64,000 bases of DNA from Phytophthora hibernalis. Taxonomy: Eukaryota > Oomycota > Peronosporomycetes > Peronosporales > Peronosporaceae. The stretch covers positions 558,001 through 622,000 of the forward strand of contig JAAKBF010000001.1 of assembly GCA_012656075.1 (NCBI GenBank). The letters are read 5' to 3'. Below are positions 1 to 11,474 of the stretch, one piece after another (within the stretch, counting starts at the first letter, position 1; the number at the start of each line of letters is the position of its first letter). The notes below the pieces were generated by a model. The model did not search any database. It saw only the letters and a program-made list of their open reading frames with translations, and was not told where the DNA came from. The position numbers and the translations under genes are program-made.

Positions 1-777
1 CTGGATGATACATGTATGCACCGGTATGTACTTCGAAGTATTCGACAAATGCATTCTTTGATTTTCATTCTTGTTTTGTGCACCCGAACCTAGTCTGAAG
101 CAGCAGAACCAAAAGCACGTGTTTTTAAACATTAAAATATGAAGTTCTGACGAATTGTTTTTCGTGCATGCTAATCATTCGTGTGTGTCATTCGTGTGTG
201 CCATCATGGCTGGCATTGCCATGACAACAACCACCCCTTTCACAAATAAACGAAATGGTATTTTATTGAAGGCGAAGCGTTCATGTGGAACCGAAGAATA
301 TACCCGGTCCGGTATCCGTCAGACATCCGACTTCTATGCCATAAGTTTACAACAACTATGGTTTACCCTTCCCAGAGGAGCCGTCATCAAAGTTGTACAC
401 GTGTGGTTGAAGACAGCTTCATGCTGTGCACTATTAATAGAATGGTGCCAACTCTGCCAATTTCATTGCAGGATTTATGGTCGGTCGCACCTACCTTGAT
501 CCCCCAAGGGCAAACAGCGAACAGAAAGAGAGCAAAGACCTCAGTTTTCTACGACAAACGAACGGCTCCAAACTCACTCACCAACTGATCCTAGACTGGA
601 TCGAGTCTTACCGGTATGAGTGTTTGTGGGTATGGACGAAATGGGTACTGTACTACATCCCAACTGAAGTACCATAGAAAAGAGTCTTGTTACCCGAGAA
701 ATTCTACAAGATTATAAAATCTGACATGGATCTTATATAACAGGTCTACCAATTTCTAAGCTTATTTTCAAAAGTGA
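1..777. other. intergenic, no gene seen
   Basis: Only short overlapping reading frames without recognisable protein features occur here. Two palindromic words found elsewhere in the window are present: TACTTCGAAGTA at 29-40 and TACCGGTA at 609-616. I see no convincing gene. Confidence 0.5.
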
Positions 778-1173
778 ATGAGAGGACCGATACCCCTTTT
801 GGGAGAAACTCAGAGAATAAACTTTACGTTTACAAATGCATCTACCGACCAAATTGTGCGAGATAAACTACAAACTGCAGCAAACGCCTTGTCTAAACGG
901 TCTGTACAAGAGGGGTCAGTAGACCAGTCAACACAAATACAAGCACCAACTGGGTCCGGAAAAGTAGTGATTTTGGCGGTGTACTCGGCCAGTGGTGTTC
1001 TTACGGAGAACTACGGCGGAAGAGACTATACTTCGGCATTCCGAGCTGCACTTATTGACGCGAACGAGAGAATCCGTAAAAGGTACAATTCAGGTGGCAT
1101 TTTTGCAGTGGTGGTGGATCGAGATGCCAAAGTGGGCGGTTTGGTTCAAACGCTGATCTCCGGATTGCTGTAG
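778..1173 (+). CDS. hypothetical protein, 131 aa
   Basis: An ATG-started open frame of 131 codons that I cannot assign to a family. It has no signal peptide or membrane segment. The stretch APTGSGKVVILAVYSASG (about residues 56-73) resembles a nucleotide-binding loop by chance or descent, but no Walker B or helicase motifs follow. The C-terminal third, with alternating hydrophobic residues around GGIFAVVVD, could be a beta strand. The next gene, a broken Crinkler-like NTPase on the other strand, lies 1.3 kb away. The frame may be a remnant of a larger gene or a chance ORF. Confidence 0.3.
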   Translation: MRGPIPLLGETQRINFTFTNASTDQIVRDKLQTAANALSKRSVQEGSVDQSTQIQAPTGSGKVVILAVYSASGVLTENYGGRDYTSAFRAALIDANERIRKRYNSGGIFAVVVDRDAKVGGLVQTLISGLL

Positions 1174-2494
1174 CAGGTACGATGAGGAGGGACCCGCGAA
1201 CTGGAAAAAATCTATCGATTTATCCGCAGGGAAGGGAGAACTCCAAACGTCCGATCCAGTAGAGTAATGCTCGTCCTGGATTGAATCGAGCTACTTGAGG
1301 TTTCCGTCGGAATTTTAATTCGTGGTATGTGCTTGGTAAGGTGAAGAACAAAATGGCTACATGTACTGCTAAGGCTTTCAATAAATACACAGTCTTTGCG
1401 CATTTTTGGTGCTACACTTTATTGATGCTGCTAACACTGCTACGACTATTTGAATATTGTGGCGTAGAGTATGAAGCAGAGTTTCCTAAAAATATTCGGC
1501 AATATCAATAATGCATTTATTTTACCATACAAAATGTATTTCTTGCTGTCCGCTGAATCCGCTCAATAACTTATTTTGGTCCCGACACCCCGAGCAATAA
1601 TCTATTTCACTTTCAAAACCTGGACCAATTAGCACCGTCGATCAAACACGCGATTTTGCAAAGTTACATACGAACTGATGAGGTATTATACTTCCGACGT
1701 TGCAGGTATTAATTAACGGATATGTCCAGCGATGGCACAGGCGCAAACGGCAGACAAGTAGATCTGATTCGAGTCATACTTCAGTATAGTACTTCTACTT
1801 TGAAGTAGTATAACATGCATAATGTATTTCAGGACGCCGATGTATGCAATAATGTATTTCTTCTTCGTTTAAGCGCCGCACAATTATTAATTTCATCGAG
1901 GGCCCTACATATAATTGCAATAGTATTTTAGGAAACCCTGGTATGAAGAAGAGCAATGCTCCTCAACAGCCTCGATCAGCTCACTAGGAAATGACCTAGG
2001 GCGGTCTTCCACTTATCCGATCTTCTACATGTACTAACTTTCTGCACCCAATGTGCTTATCCGTCGCGTTGAGAAGTTTTCCGACACGTAACGCATACCT
2101 TCACACCACAGTTTCCTCAACACTTAAGTAGAAGAGGTCACCCCTTCGATCCAGGTCAAACATTTTACATGAAAACGTCCACCGTGGAAATATTCTTGAC
2201 CAGTCTCCAGCAAAATACTGTTTTCGAGGAACGCGACGAACCCCTTTGTGAATGTGTAAGTCTTGCGCTTTTGAAGCCACGACTAAAGCCTGCTTTCACC
2301 GACTACGCGATTTTTCATCTTGTCAGCGGCACCAAAAAGAACTAGCACCGACTTCGTTCGTACGAAGTGGAAGTATCAACTAACCAGTATAATAAAAGCG
2401 GTCGTATATACTTTGAAGTATTATTAGCGGCTTGTACGCATGAATTCCAACGAAAATGCTATACGACTTGATCCACTCCTGGACAAGCATTGCA
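1174..2494. other. intergenic, AT-rich, no gene seen
   Basis: About 1.3 kb without a credible coding frame. It contains near-palindromes built on ACTTTGAAGTA around 1795-1805 and 2409-2417, related to the TACTTCGAAGTA word seen at 29-40 and 26208-26219. Confidence 0.5.
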
Positions 2495-5445
2495 CTACTG
2501 GCGTGAATGTTTGGTGCTCTCACTTTCCTGCGCATTAGTCGCTCGTTTCTTACCAGAAACTGGTAGTTGAGTGTCCGGGGAGCGATTACTCTCTTTCTCT
2601 TCGTTCATGTGGCAACTATTTCGATTGTCAATTTCGCTGATCTTCTCGACCTCCTTGACGTGGCCTGGTACGTGGCCAAGGCTTCGTGACTCAATCTCCC
2701 GTAACTCTTTGCCCGACACCAGGATCGATAGAGCAGCTGTGTACTCGTCATTCCCACTTACCAGCTCCACTTCATTGCGATGCTCCAAATCGCCATCAAC
2801 AATTGTCCTGGGGTCGCACCGAAACTTCAGCAAACTTGCCAATTGAGTGGCAACATATTCATCTAGAAATGGGTACGTCGCACAGCACATCGAACGGAAG
2901 CACAATACAAAAACGTTCTTAGGCGTGTTGGTGCCAACCTTCGATCCACTCAAACATGGCTCCTTGCTCGTGACGGTGCTGAAACTCTCGCAATAGACAA
3001 ACTGAAATGGGGTTCTTGCTTCCTCTCGTACATGCATGTAAACGTGAACGACCTCGGGTCTGCCGTCCGATTTCATCACAGGCGGGTTTTGGTCTTTACC
3101 ACAACCAAACTCCTTAGTTGCAGACTTCGAAAACTCGCTGTTGGGTGGGAATTTGCTTCGTCGTGCGGCGACCATTCCACCACCGTGCGCTTGCTCATGA
3201 CAACGCTTCAAATGTATCAAAACCATCGACACCGAGGCCTCCGACCCGATCGGAAAATTCATCTTTGCTTCTGCTGTCGAGCTCTGCTTCCGGAAAATTG
3301 GGATCAACAGCTTCACTTCTTTGTGGTTGCGACGCAGCACACCAGCGGCTCGACGCCCCAGCAAGGACCAAAGCGTATCTTCGTTCGGCTCTCCTTCCGG
3401 CTGCACGGAGTGAAACCCATTTGCCAACCTTCCCATTGCGACTGCCACTCATTGAATTCCACCTTCGTAGCTTCACTTGCAGTAGTCATTCCCTCGCATT
3501 TGATCGGCATGTTCGCAACACCCAACCCATCCATGAAGTTCTGCACAGAAACGAATTGGCCCACGAACTCACACTCCGAAGGTTTCGTGTCTCCCATCAC
3601 GCACATGTCCACCGCGAGAAGCAGCAAAATTCGAGCGACCACGTCGCAGACATCAGCGATCTCCAGCGATTCGGCCAACATCATTTTCTTCAGCTGAGGC
3701 TGGTCAAACCTCGGCAGGGCAGCGTCCACGGCATGCCACACTTTCGTCGCGCCCAACGTTAGCCCCGGGTCAGACGAGCAGGTGCTCACACAGCCGTCCT
3801 TCTCGAAGTTAACGTAAGCGAGGATGACCATGAAGTCTACCACAGTACGAGATGACAGTGCTAAGCTGCAATGCGGACGCAGACACCAGGGATGGAACAC
3901 CGAACATGGTGAGCTCGTTGTAGCTGCCTCTCACTAGGTACATCCCATCAGCAGCTTTTGTGCTGCAAATTTGATCACGTCGCCTCTACATGTAGTAGTT
4001 GTTTGTCTTTCGACGTCATTCTCTTCAATCGGCGTGTTCAACAACCTCATCCACAACGGACGACCCATTCGCGTTAACGCCTCCCACGCCGCACTCTCGC
4101 TTCCAGTCACCGCAGTCTTGTACGCGAGAATCTGCGTTTTCACCTTTCCACCATCAATCGGGTCATCTCCACCGTGATCGTCTTCATCACCAACAATTTC
4201 TTTACCATCCGGTTGTTGGTAGACTTCCGTGTAGTGCTTCTTCCAGTGTGCATCCATCGTTTGGCTAAGCACATATAGCGGGAATGAGGCCATTGGTACT
4301 AATACACACTCCGCTGAGACCGGTAGATTCACGTCTGCAATCGTTGGGTCAGAATCTAGCAGCACCGTAATGATGCCTCCTTGGTGTCGAAATGGCTGTT
4401 CACAAGTCGAACAGCGTTTTGCAGCAGATGGACATAATTGGTCTTATCATACTCCAGACCCAGCAGGGTCCTGGCTTCGTCGACGACTATATTCACAACC
4501 GGTTCACCGGAGTCCTTCTCGTTCGACTGACTGCAACGTTTCTTAGTCTTCGATTCGTCCATGAACTTCTGCAGTTTCTCCGTCACAACCGCATCAGCGT
4601 TGGAATTAGTAAAGAAGTTAGTCTCTCCCTGAGCATCACCCCAATGCGCTTCCACATAACGATATATCGCCATTAGCCGAGCACACATCTCCCTCCCGTT
4701 GTTGTCGTTCTTAACAAACAACCAATCTCGAAGTTTCGGCGTTGCCTTAGGAAAGCCCGTTGACTCTCCTGAGCGTGCGCAGATATACAGAACTTTCAAC
4801 TTAGAGACGGCCCGTCCCGCTTTACGTGCCAGCTCGAATAGCATTCGCGTCTTCCCCATGCCGGAGGACTGCACGACTGCCGCACACGGTGACTGGTATA
4901 GTCCCCGGACAGAATCGATCGCCTTTCGTGGCGGTCGTACAGTCCTCGGGGTTCTACGCATACCAGCAACGCCACAAGTATTTTTCAAAGTTGTCGATCG
5001 CATCACCAACATATGTGGTCTCCATGAACGCAATCTCGAACCGTTTGATCTCTTCATCCGTTAGAGCCATTGGACAACCACCGAAACGCACTTTGACTTC
5101 TTCTGCCACCATTTTTGCCACTTTATTGGCAATGTCAACAGAAACGGCATACCACGATGTAATTCTGCATTCGAGTCCATCGCTGAGCCACTGGAAGTTT
5201 CTCGTGAAGAACTCTCCATGTTCGTCGCTTAACAAATCATTTCTCTTTATTGTCACTTTTGGGTCGGTGACGAACTTCTGTAAATGGGTAAATAGAGAGT
5301 CATTCACAAATTCTGCAACTGCATGTCCCACGTCGTCCAAGACCGAATCCTGTAAATCGAATTATGTCACACAACCAATATTTAGCATCCCCACGTGGAA
5401 TAGTAACTACAGTCGAAAATTGCGTACATGTTCCGGGCTCTCCAT
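2495..5445 (-). pseudogene. broken Crinkler-like P-loop NTPase, no CRN header
   Basis: Pieces in several minus-strand frames read in order like the NTPase-type C-terminal region of oomycete Crinkler (CRN) proteins. A possible first exon starts at 5445 (MESPEH) with a GTACGC donor, and coding resumes at 5349 after TTTACAG. Near 4830-4870 lies a Walker A motif, SSGMGKTRMLFELA. Near 4480 a Walker B-like VVNIVVDEA follows. Downstream pieces at 3313-3900 and 2495-3448 carry the helical and nuclease-like tail. Breaks include an in-frame TAG near 4954 with a frame change just after, a frame change near 4370, stops near 3934, and frame changes near 3870 and 3420. The LFLAK/DWL secretion and translocation header typical of CRN effectors is absent. 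I read it as a degenerate or header-less family member. The family is clear, but the exon structure is uncertain and some breaks may be consensus errors. Confidence 0.6.
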
Positions 5446-5683
5446 TAAGATGCTGTTCTCGTTCGGACTTTTCCGTTGTGTGTGAGTCCTGTTGAAAGGT
5501 TGGCCGCTTTCATTCAATCATCCAACCAAAATTGTTTTCCTTTCCATCGAACGGCAAGTTAAGTTAGTCATCAATTTGATAGTGAGCGACTAATCTGCAA
5601 ACATTGTCGACCATCAACAGCAATTAGTAGCAATGCATTTTTGTTGCTTGTCTATCTACTCAAAAACCTGTACCCGTTACCTT

Positions 5684-7284
5684 TCACCTGGTCGGCTCCA
5701 ATTCACCAATGCCACTCAAGACAAATGAGTCGACATCACCTAAAAGCCCACTGCGAGGTGAGAAAATCAGCGGTGTGAAGGAGACCCAGAAAAGCACGTC
5801 GAGGTATCCCCAGCCGGTGACGAGACCACGCGTGCGTCGGGACGTTGGTTGGTGTGGGGTGTTTCGGAAGAAGAGCAGCATCCAGATGGAAAACATGATC
5901 ACGAATGCCAGGATCGGGTACATCACAAGAGGCGGCGGCGGCTGCGTGAACAGCACGCCATTAGCAGAAAACTTGACCCACACCAAGATCTCGAACATCG
6001 CGATCGACAAAATCATCCACGCATTCTGTCCCAGGCGCCAGCATTCAGGGTTCGTGATGAACTCGTAGTACTGCAGTCAAGAACCGTAGCATCATGTTAG
6101 CACCGAATACGATGAAAGCAATGAATACACTTCCTTCACCCACCTCAGCCGCCGCGGGGATTCCAATCAGGAACACGAGCATCAGTCGGTACGAGTTAAA
6201 CTTGCTCTCCTTGGGGATACTCAGCGTCGTGAGCATGAAGAAGGCGTTCAGCTCCGTGATGAGACACAGCAGCATGGCGAACACGATCTCTCCGAAGCGC
6301 TTGAAGCTCGAAAACACCTCCCAGTGGTACTGCTCCCAGCTGAACGGCGTGAACTGGTTGAGCGCCAGACGGAAGTAGCCCATCTTTTTGCCGCGACGAC
6401 CGGACCAGTCGTACTCCTTGGACTCGAGCAGCCATAGGGTCACGCGACCCAGACACATGCCCAGCAAGTTGGCTCCCAGCAAGTCCAGTAACAAAGAGTC
6501 CCACCTAACGAAACCATCACCGTTAATCAAACTCCCTCCCATAAAAAATCTCAACGCACCAGCATTCCTGGAAGTCAGGGATGACGAATTGGAAGGCCAG
6601 TTCGAGGATCTCAAAGGCGATGCTGAGCACCCAGCAGAACCTCCAGTCTCGGAACATGCACATCTTGCCCCACCAGCCTGTTACATGGGCCACGAACCAG
6701 ATACTGGAGACTCCTCTCGTTAACGACTCGGCGTTGATCTCACATTGCAACGGCGGCGGCGCGATAGTCTTGGGACGACTCCCCACTTCTGGAAAAAGGA
6801 ACTGCATGGCTCTCATAGCTCCCTCCCGGTTCTGCACGAGCATGGCGGCCAGTAGTAGCAGATAGACCACCGAGCAGCCGTGTACGACCCGCCAGACACC
6901 CGGATGCGGACGCATCATCAGTCCGTCGCGCGTCTGCAGGAAACAGTAGACCAGGAAGACCAGAACCGCCGCGAACAGCGCGTTGCGCACGTTCTGCACG
7001 GTGCTCTGCGAGTCGTGCGTGAAGGAGTAGTATGAGAAGCCAGCGACCACCAGTAGCAGCACGAAGATCTGTCGAGGCTGCTCTGGGAAGAGCAAAAGAC
7101 CTTCTACTTCACTGGCTCGGAACGTGTTGTAGGACCAGCTGTCAGGACGCGGACTGGAACGTGGAGAGCTTGGGGTTTTGCTCACAGGACCGGAGATGGA
7201 TGGGTCTTCATGCTGCGTGTCTAGAGCGGGCATGGCTGCCGTCTTGCGCTGGCGTAGAGAGCTCGTACGGTCCTCCGACGCCAT
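5684..7284 (-). CDS. PTDSS: phosphatidylserine synthase, base-exchange type
   Basis: Encodes a PTDSS1/2-type enzyme that exchanges the head group of phosphatidylcholine or phosphatidylethanolamine for serine in the ER membrane. There are three exons: 7284-6560, 6504-6144 and 6070-5684. Introns of 55 and 73 bases have clean GTGCGT/TTAG and GTGGGT/GCAG borders, giving 490 residues. After a soluble N-terminus of about 75 residues come many hydrophobic segments. The family core spans the first splice junction: FRDWRFCWVLSI, then PDFQECWWDSLLLDLLGAN. Both flanks of the first intron are needed to complete ECWWD, which confirms the splice. ATG 7284 is the first ATG in frame; upstream in-frame codons are non-ATG. 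The frame is intact. Confidence 0.93.
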
Positions 7285-7459
7285 GGTACGTTGCAAGGTG
7301 TCCGTTAGCGGTAGATGTACGTCAGACGATGGAGGATTGGATGAAATGGGAGATGACCAATGAGAGGAAGGAAGACAGCTGATTGGCGAACTGGATTACG
7401 GCAGCGCTGAGGAGTGACATGTTGAAGTGAACACAACTTATTACAGATCCTTACCGGTA

Positions 7460-8653
7460 TTACGAGGTAGATGGCTCGTCCTTGATGAAGACTTCAGCTT
7501 TGATGGAGATCTCGGTGGGGATTTCTTGGTTTGTTTCAGTCTTGATTGGGATGGCTTTGGTGGTTTTCTTGGCGATCTTCTTCTTGGGTTTGCGTTTGTT
7601 GGCAGTGCCTCGTGGACTGCAAAGCGTCAGTAGATCGTATGCTGCTTGCAGCGATTCACCGTCGAGTCTCACCGGTTCACTGTCCGAGTCGGAATCCTTG
7701 GACGGCGTGGACGGTTCACTGCTGCTGTTGTACGAGTAGCGCTTGAACTTCTTGGACAGGTTTAAATAAATGATAGGGAAGACCTTCTGCTTCTTGGCTC
7801 TGGGCGTGGACGACGGCGTTCGGCCTGTGGCAGGACTGGGCGGAGATGACACCTCGTCGTCTTCATCCCGACTCTGGACGCCATTCCGAGTGGTCGAGAG
7901 CGTGAGGAACGCCGGCTTGTTCATCCGCGCCTCGTTCCACAAGGCGTCCGTGAGTCTCTCGAGCTCCAGAACCCTGCACTCAGCCTCCTCGCAGTCCCAA
8001 AGAGGTTTCTTGCGGAGCTTGAACTTCTTCTGGCCGAAATTCTTGGGCACGGGTTTGCCGTCGATGGTCCCAGCACAGAGTTTCTTGGAGACCCGCATGG
8101 GGTCGCACTGTAGCTGCACTGCCAAGTATCCTCGGAGTCGGATGCCCGTATAGATGGGCAGGTAACCCTCTTCAAAGGCTTGGATCAGGAGACTGGCCAG
8201 CTTCTCCTCTGTACTGGTCCACTGTCCTTTCCGTAGAAACTCACTGTTGCATTTGCGTTTGGCGGGTGTGGGGGCCAAGTAGGACGACAGTTCGTCCATG
8301 TCTAGTCTCTTCCTCTTGCCTGTTAAGACTCTAGGAGATGGCGATGGCATCTGCTTACGCTGTAGCAAGTCCTGATCCTGTTCTTTATCCTCTTTAGCCT
8401 TGGGAGTGCTGTATCCGTCGATTTTGAAGGCTGTAGGGCTCGTTAGAGTCTGCAAAATAGCTGAGGGAGAAGCGGAGATGCTGGCGGTCTTGGTGGGACT
8501 GCTTTCGGGTTCTGGGAGGGTCGTGGTGGTTGAGTTTTCCTTGGTTTTTGATATTGATGTTGGTTGTTGTTCTTGGCTTTGCGTTGGGCACTCACTGGAC
8601 GCCAGAGACTGCGCCTCGATGAACAGATTGCAGAGAGCGGACGGAGCGTCCAT
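7460..8653 (-). CDS. conserved unknown protein, probably nuclear
   Basis: A single-exon gene of 397 residues from ATG 8653. The open frame extends upstream to 8848 but only with a GTG first codon, so the internal ATG is preferred. The N-terminal half is Ser/Thr/Pro-rich and low in complexity. A basic cluster GKRKRLDM near residue 112 and KKKIAKKTTK near the C-terminus look like nuclear localisation signals. The central block, about residues 143-240, is globular-looking: it opens with GQWTSTEEKLASLLIQAFEEG, then CDPMRVSKKLCAGTIDGK. This resembles a poorly characterised stramenopile domain with a W-x-x-x-E-E start. I cannot give a biochemical function. The C-terminus is acidic/Ser-rich and then basic. 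It is followed by the divergent BED/SDR gene at 9209. Confidence 0.7.
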   Translation of the reverse strand: MDAPSALCNLFIEAQSLASSECPTQSQEQQPTSISKTKENSTTTTLPEPESSPTKTASISASPSAILQTLTSPTAFKIDGYSTPKAKEDKEQDQDLLQRKQMPSPSPRVLTGKRKRLDMDELSSYLAPTPAKRKCNSEFLRKGQWTSTEEKLASLLIQAFEEGYLPIYTGIRLRGYLAVQLQCDPMRVSKKLCAGTIDGKPVPKNFGQKKFKLRKKPLWDCEEAECRVLELERLTDALWNEARMNKPAFLTLSTTRNGVQSRDEDDEVSSPPSPATGRTPSSTPRAKKQKVFPIIYLNLSKKFKRYSYNSSSEPSTPSKDSDSDSEPVRLDGESLQAAYDLLTLCSPRGTANKRKPKKKIAKKTTKAIPIKTETNQEIPTEISIKAEVFIKDEPSTS

Positions 8654-9208
8654 GATGCACGGAGACGGCGAGGAGAAGGACGCACTGGGAGCTTCAAGGA
8701 GGCGAGAGCTTTGGGCGCGAGAAGGGGAGTGAAGTGGAACTTCGAACAGGAGCAGCACAGAAATCCCTGCAGGAATTAGTGGGTTTCGTAAACACGGGTG
8801 AATAGGGATTGGCTCAAGATACGACCTCTGGGAACTGATTTTTGCCACTGCAACTTCTGCACCATCACTCTCGATCCCAACTTCACTCGTTCTCTGAATT
8901 AGAATGAGTCAATGGAATGATTGCAACATATTAGTATGGAATGGAGATAGTTATTGAATGTGAAGGTTATGTACCTTTTCGTGACCTCTAGAGAAGGATA
9001 TGCATAACTGTATGGAGGATCCCTCCCTATCGTACCTAAGCTGCGGTACCAGGTACCAGCCACCAATTTCAATCTGTACCATTCCGCCGTATACAAAGCG
9101 CCATATACAAAGTTCCTCTAAAGTCGCCAAGTCTCCACACTCCATGACGGACAAGGTTGTGGGCGTTGCGGGCTCCCCACGTCGTCGTCGTCCTTCTCCG
9201 CCCCCGTG

Positions 9209-11045
9209 ATGCGTGCATCTCCTTCCGACATGCCTTCTGAAGATGTCGATGCAATTTCACCCTCCGCAGCTTCGTGTGGTCAACAGCAGACGCCGAAAAC
9301 CGCAGGTTCCCGCAAGCGCGTCTTCACCTTCCAGAAGAGATGGCTACACTCGCTACCGATCGTCGAGCGAACGCTACCCGAGACGGAGACGGACGGACGA
9401 GTGGTTAAGGCAGTGCGTACAGCTGGTGGCTCCTCTGCAGAGGCTGTAGCAGCAGCAGCAGCCGACAGACACAAGGACGTGATCGTGTGCATGTTGTGCG
9501 ACGACCCGGCGTCCAAGCACGAGCTCACGAAGGTCTGGAGTCGACTCAACTGCCGCCGCGGACGCATCGAGAACCACTTGATGAGCAAACACCCAGAGTT
9601 CATGCGGCTGCTCAAGCACAAGCGCGAGGCCGAAGGGGATTTGGCCGTGCAGATCTTCCTGCAGAACCTGCGCGAAGGTCGCTGCAACGCTCGCACCGAG
9701 ATTAACAACGGCCTGTACAGTCAGCTGCAGACACTGGGCACTGCTGTACGCTCGAGTCCCACGGCTGAACAGAGTGAACTGCAAAAACGAGCTCTTGGCG
9801 ACTATATCAATGTGAGAGACGACTTGGAAGGCAACAGGAAGCGGATGAAGCTGGCGACTTCGCCCACGAGCGGGAAGGATTCGCTGCGCTGGCGGCGTCA
9901 GTGTATTCGGCTGGTGGGATGATGCTGCTGCGCAATGGTGCGCTTCCCCATGGAGCTGTCCCTGATGGTGTGGACGGCTTGGCTTCGAATGTCTTGTATC
10001 AAGACACGTTGGCCACGCAATGGCAGTCCGTCTTTTTCAACAAATTGGTGCGGGCGAACGGTTGGTGGAAGATAGCTGAGTGCTGTCTAACCGAGATGTG
10101 TGTTGCGGTTTGCTTGTAGGTGATGGTTACTGGCGGAGACAGCAAGGCAATGACGGCTGTGGCGACGCAGCTGTGGCTCTCGGGAGCAAATGTGCTCTTG
10201 ACTTTCGCGTATGGTTTCGCATGGGATTGGAATGCGCATTGCTTGAACATTTTGTCTAAATGCTTTATGATGTTTCCTTGTGCAGGAGTATGCCCGCGTT
10301 GGACGAGTTCAATACCAAACACATTGGTCGTTTTCCGGATCCGTCCGAAACCGACGACACACCTCGCGGGGTTATGCTACCCGTGCTGGGATCGTTCCGA
10401 ACACAAAAAGATATCGCTGAGTGGTGTGGCTCCATTGCCTCCAAGTACCAGCGCGTGGATTTCCTGATCAACTACGCAGGGACCGAGGTCGTGGACGCGA
10501 TAGCATCGGCAGATAAACACCTGGAAGTCTCTAGTGCAGAGAGCGATCCCATCATCTCCAGCGCGTTCGTAAAGATGCATGGCTCTAGTCGACACTAAGT
10601 TGCTAACTTCTCTTTATCTGTTCATTTCAGGGGCCTCATTGAAGCTCTCAGCGAGTCGATGTCATTGACCTGCTTCCCGGAGGGCGTTGCGAGCGAAGAA
10701 GGCTGGCTAACGCCTAGCAGCGGGACGATCGTGAACGTCGCATCTGCTCGGGACGATGCTGACATCGCACCGGTGATCAAGTCGTTGTCTGCAAAGCTTC
10801 AGGCGCGCAACGTGCAGGTGAACTGCGTGCTGCTACCGCCGCGACAGACCGACGAAATTGAGCACACTCCCGACGAGATGGCTGCGTTGTCGCACTCCAT
10901 CTTGCTTTTGCTGTCTCCATCCAGCAAACTGATGTCGGGAAGCATGCTACGTCTGCAGCCGGACAAGTCATCGCCGGCAGTGTCGGTAGCCCGGAGAGCG
11001 GACGTTGCAGCGGCCGAGTCTGTCATCGATTCCCATTCAATTTAA
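9209..11045 (+). CDS. BED-like zinc finger joined to SDR-like domain
   Basis: Four exons: 9209-10047, 10120-10208, 10286-10568 and 10631-11045. The N-terminal part (about residues 85-135) has a BED-like zinc finger: VIVCMLCDDP, then HLMSKHPEF supplying paired Cys and His. After a helical stretch, exons 2-4 encode a Rossmann-type short-chain dehydrogenase region with a TGGDSKAM nucleotide loop, DFLINYAGT in place of NNAG, and GTIVNVASA. The usual GxxxGxG loop and the YxxxK catalytic pair are not evident, so enzymatic activity is doubtful. Two one-base problems exist: a base is missing near 9872 (AAGG run) and one seems extra at the start of exon 4 (GGGG at 10631). With both adjusted the total is 541 codons plus stop. 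The alternative is two neighbouring genes, the first ending at 9922. Confidence 0.6.
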
Positions 11046-11474
11046 CCGACCTTGTGTTGTGCCAAATCCCTTTACGACTTTGTCCGTCAGCTCATACCGC
11101 CCGATCGCGCTACCATCAAATTGTGAACCCTGGCGGAAATCTCTCGGTAAATTGCGCAGTGGAATCCACTGTGGATGGCCTTCGTGCGTGCCAGGCAACA
11201 CACTTGACACGGTTGCACGCTTACTCAGCACAAAGTTGAAGCGTCTGACGATCACGACGTCAGTCGTTTAACTGGTGTACCGATTACCTGGTACTCTTCA
11301 GTTTACGTATTATTGGTGTTCGCCCGTTTGCGCAAATATAATACTTTAGTAATAATGTAGTTGTTTTAAACTACATGTTTAAAACACTGAACTACTTTTA
11401 ATAGTAATTAATATTAAAAGTAATACAACGTATTATAATACAATGGGCTACCTTGTACCGTATTTGCACCAAAT

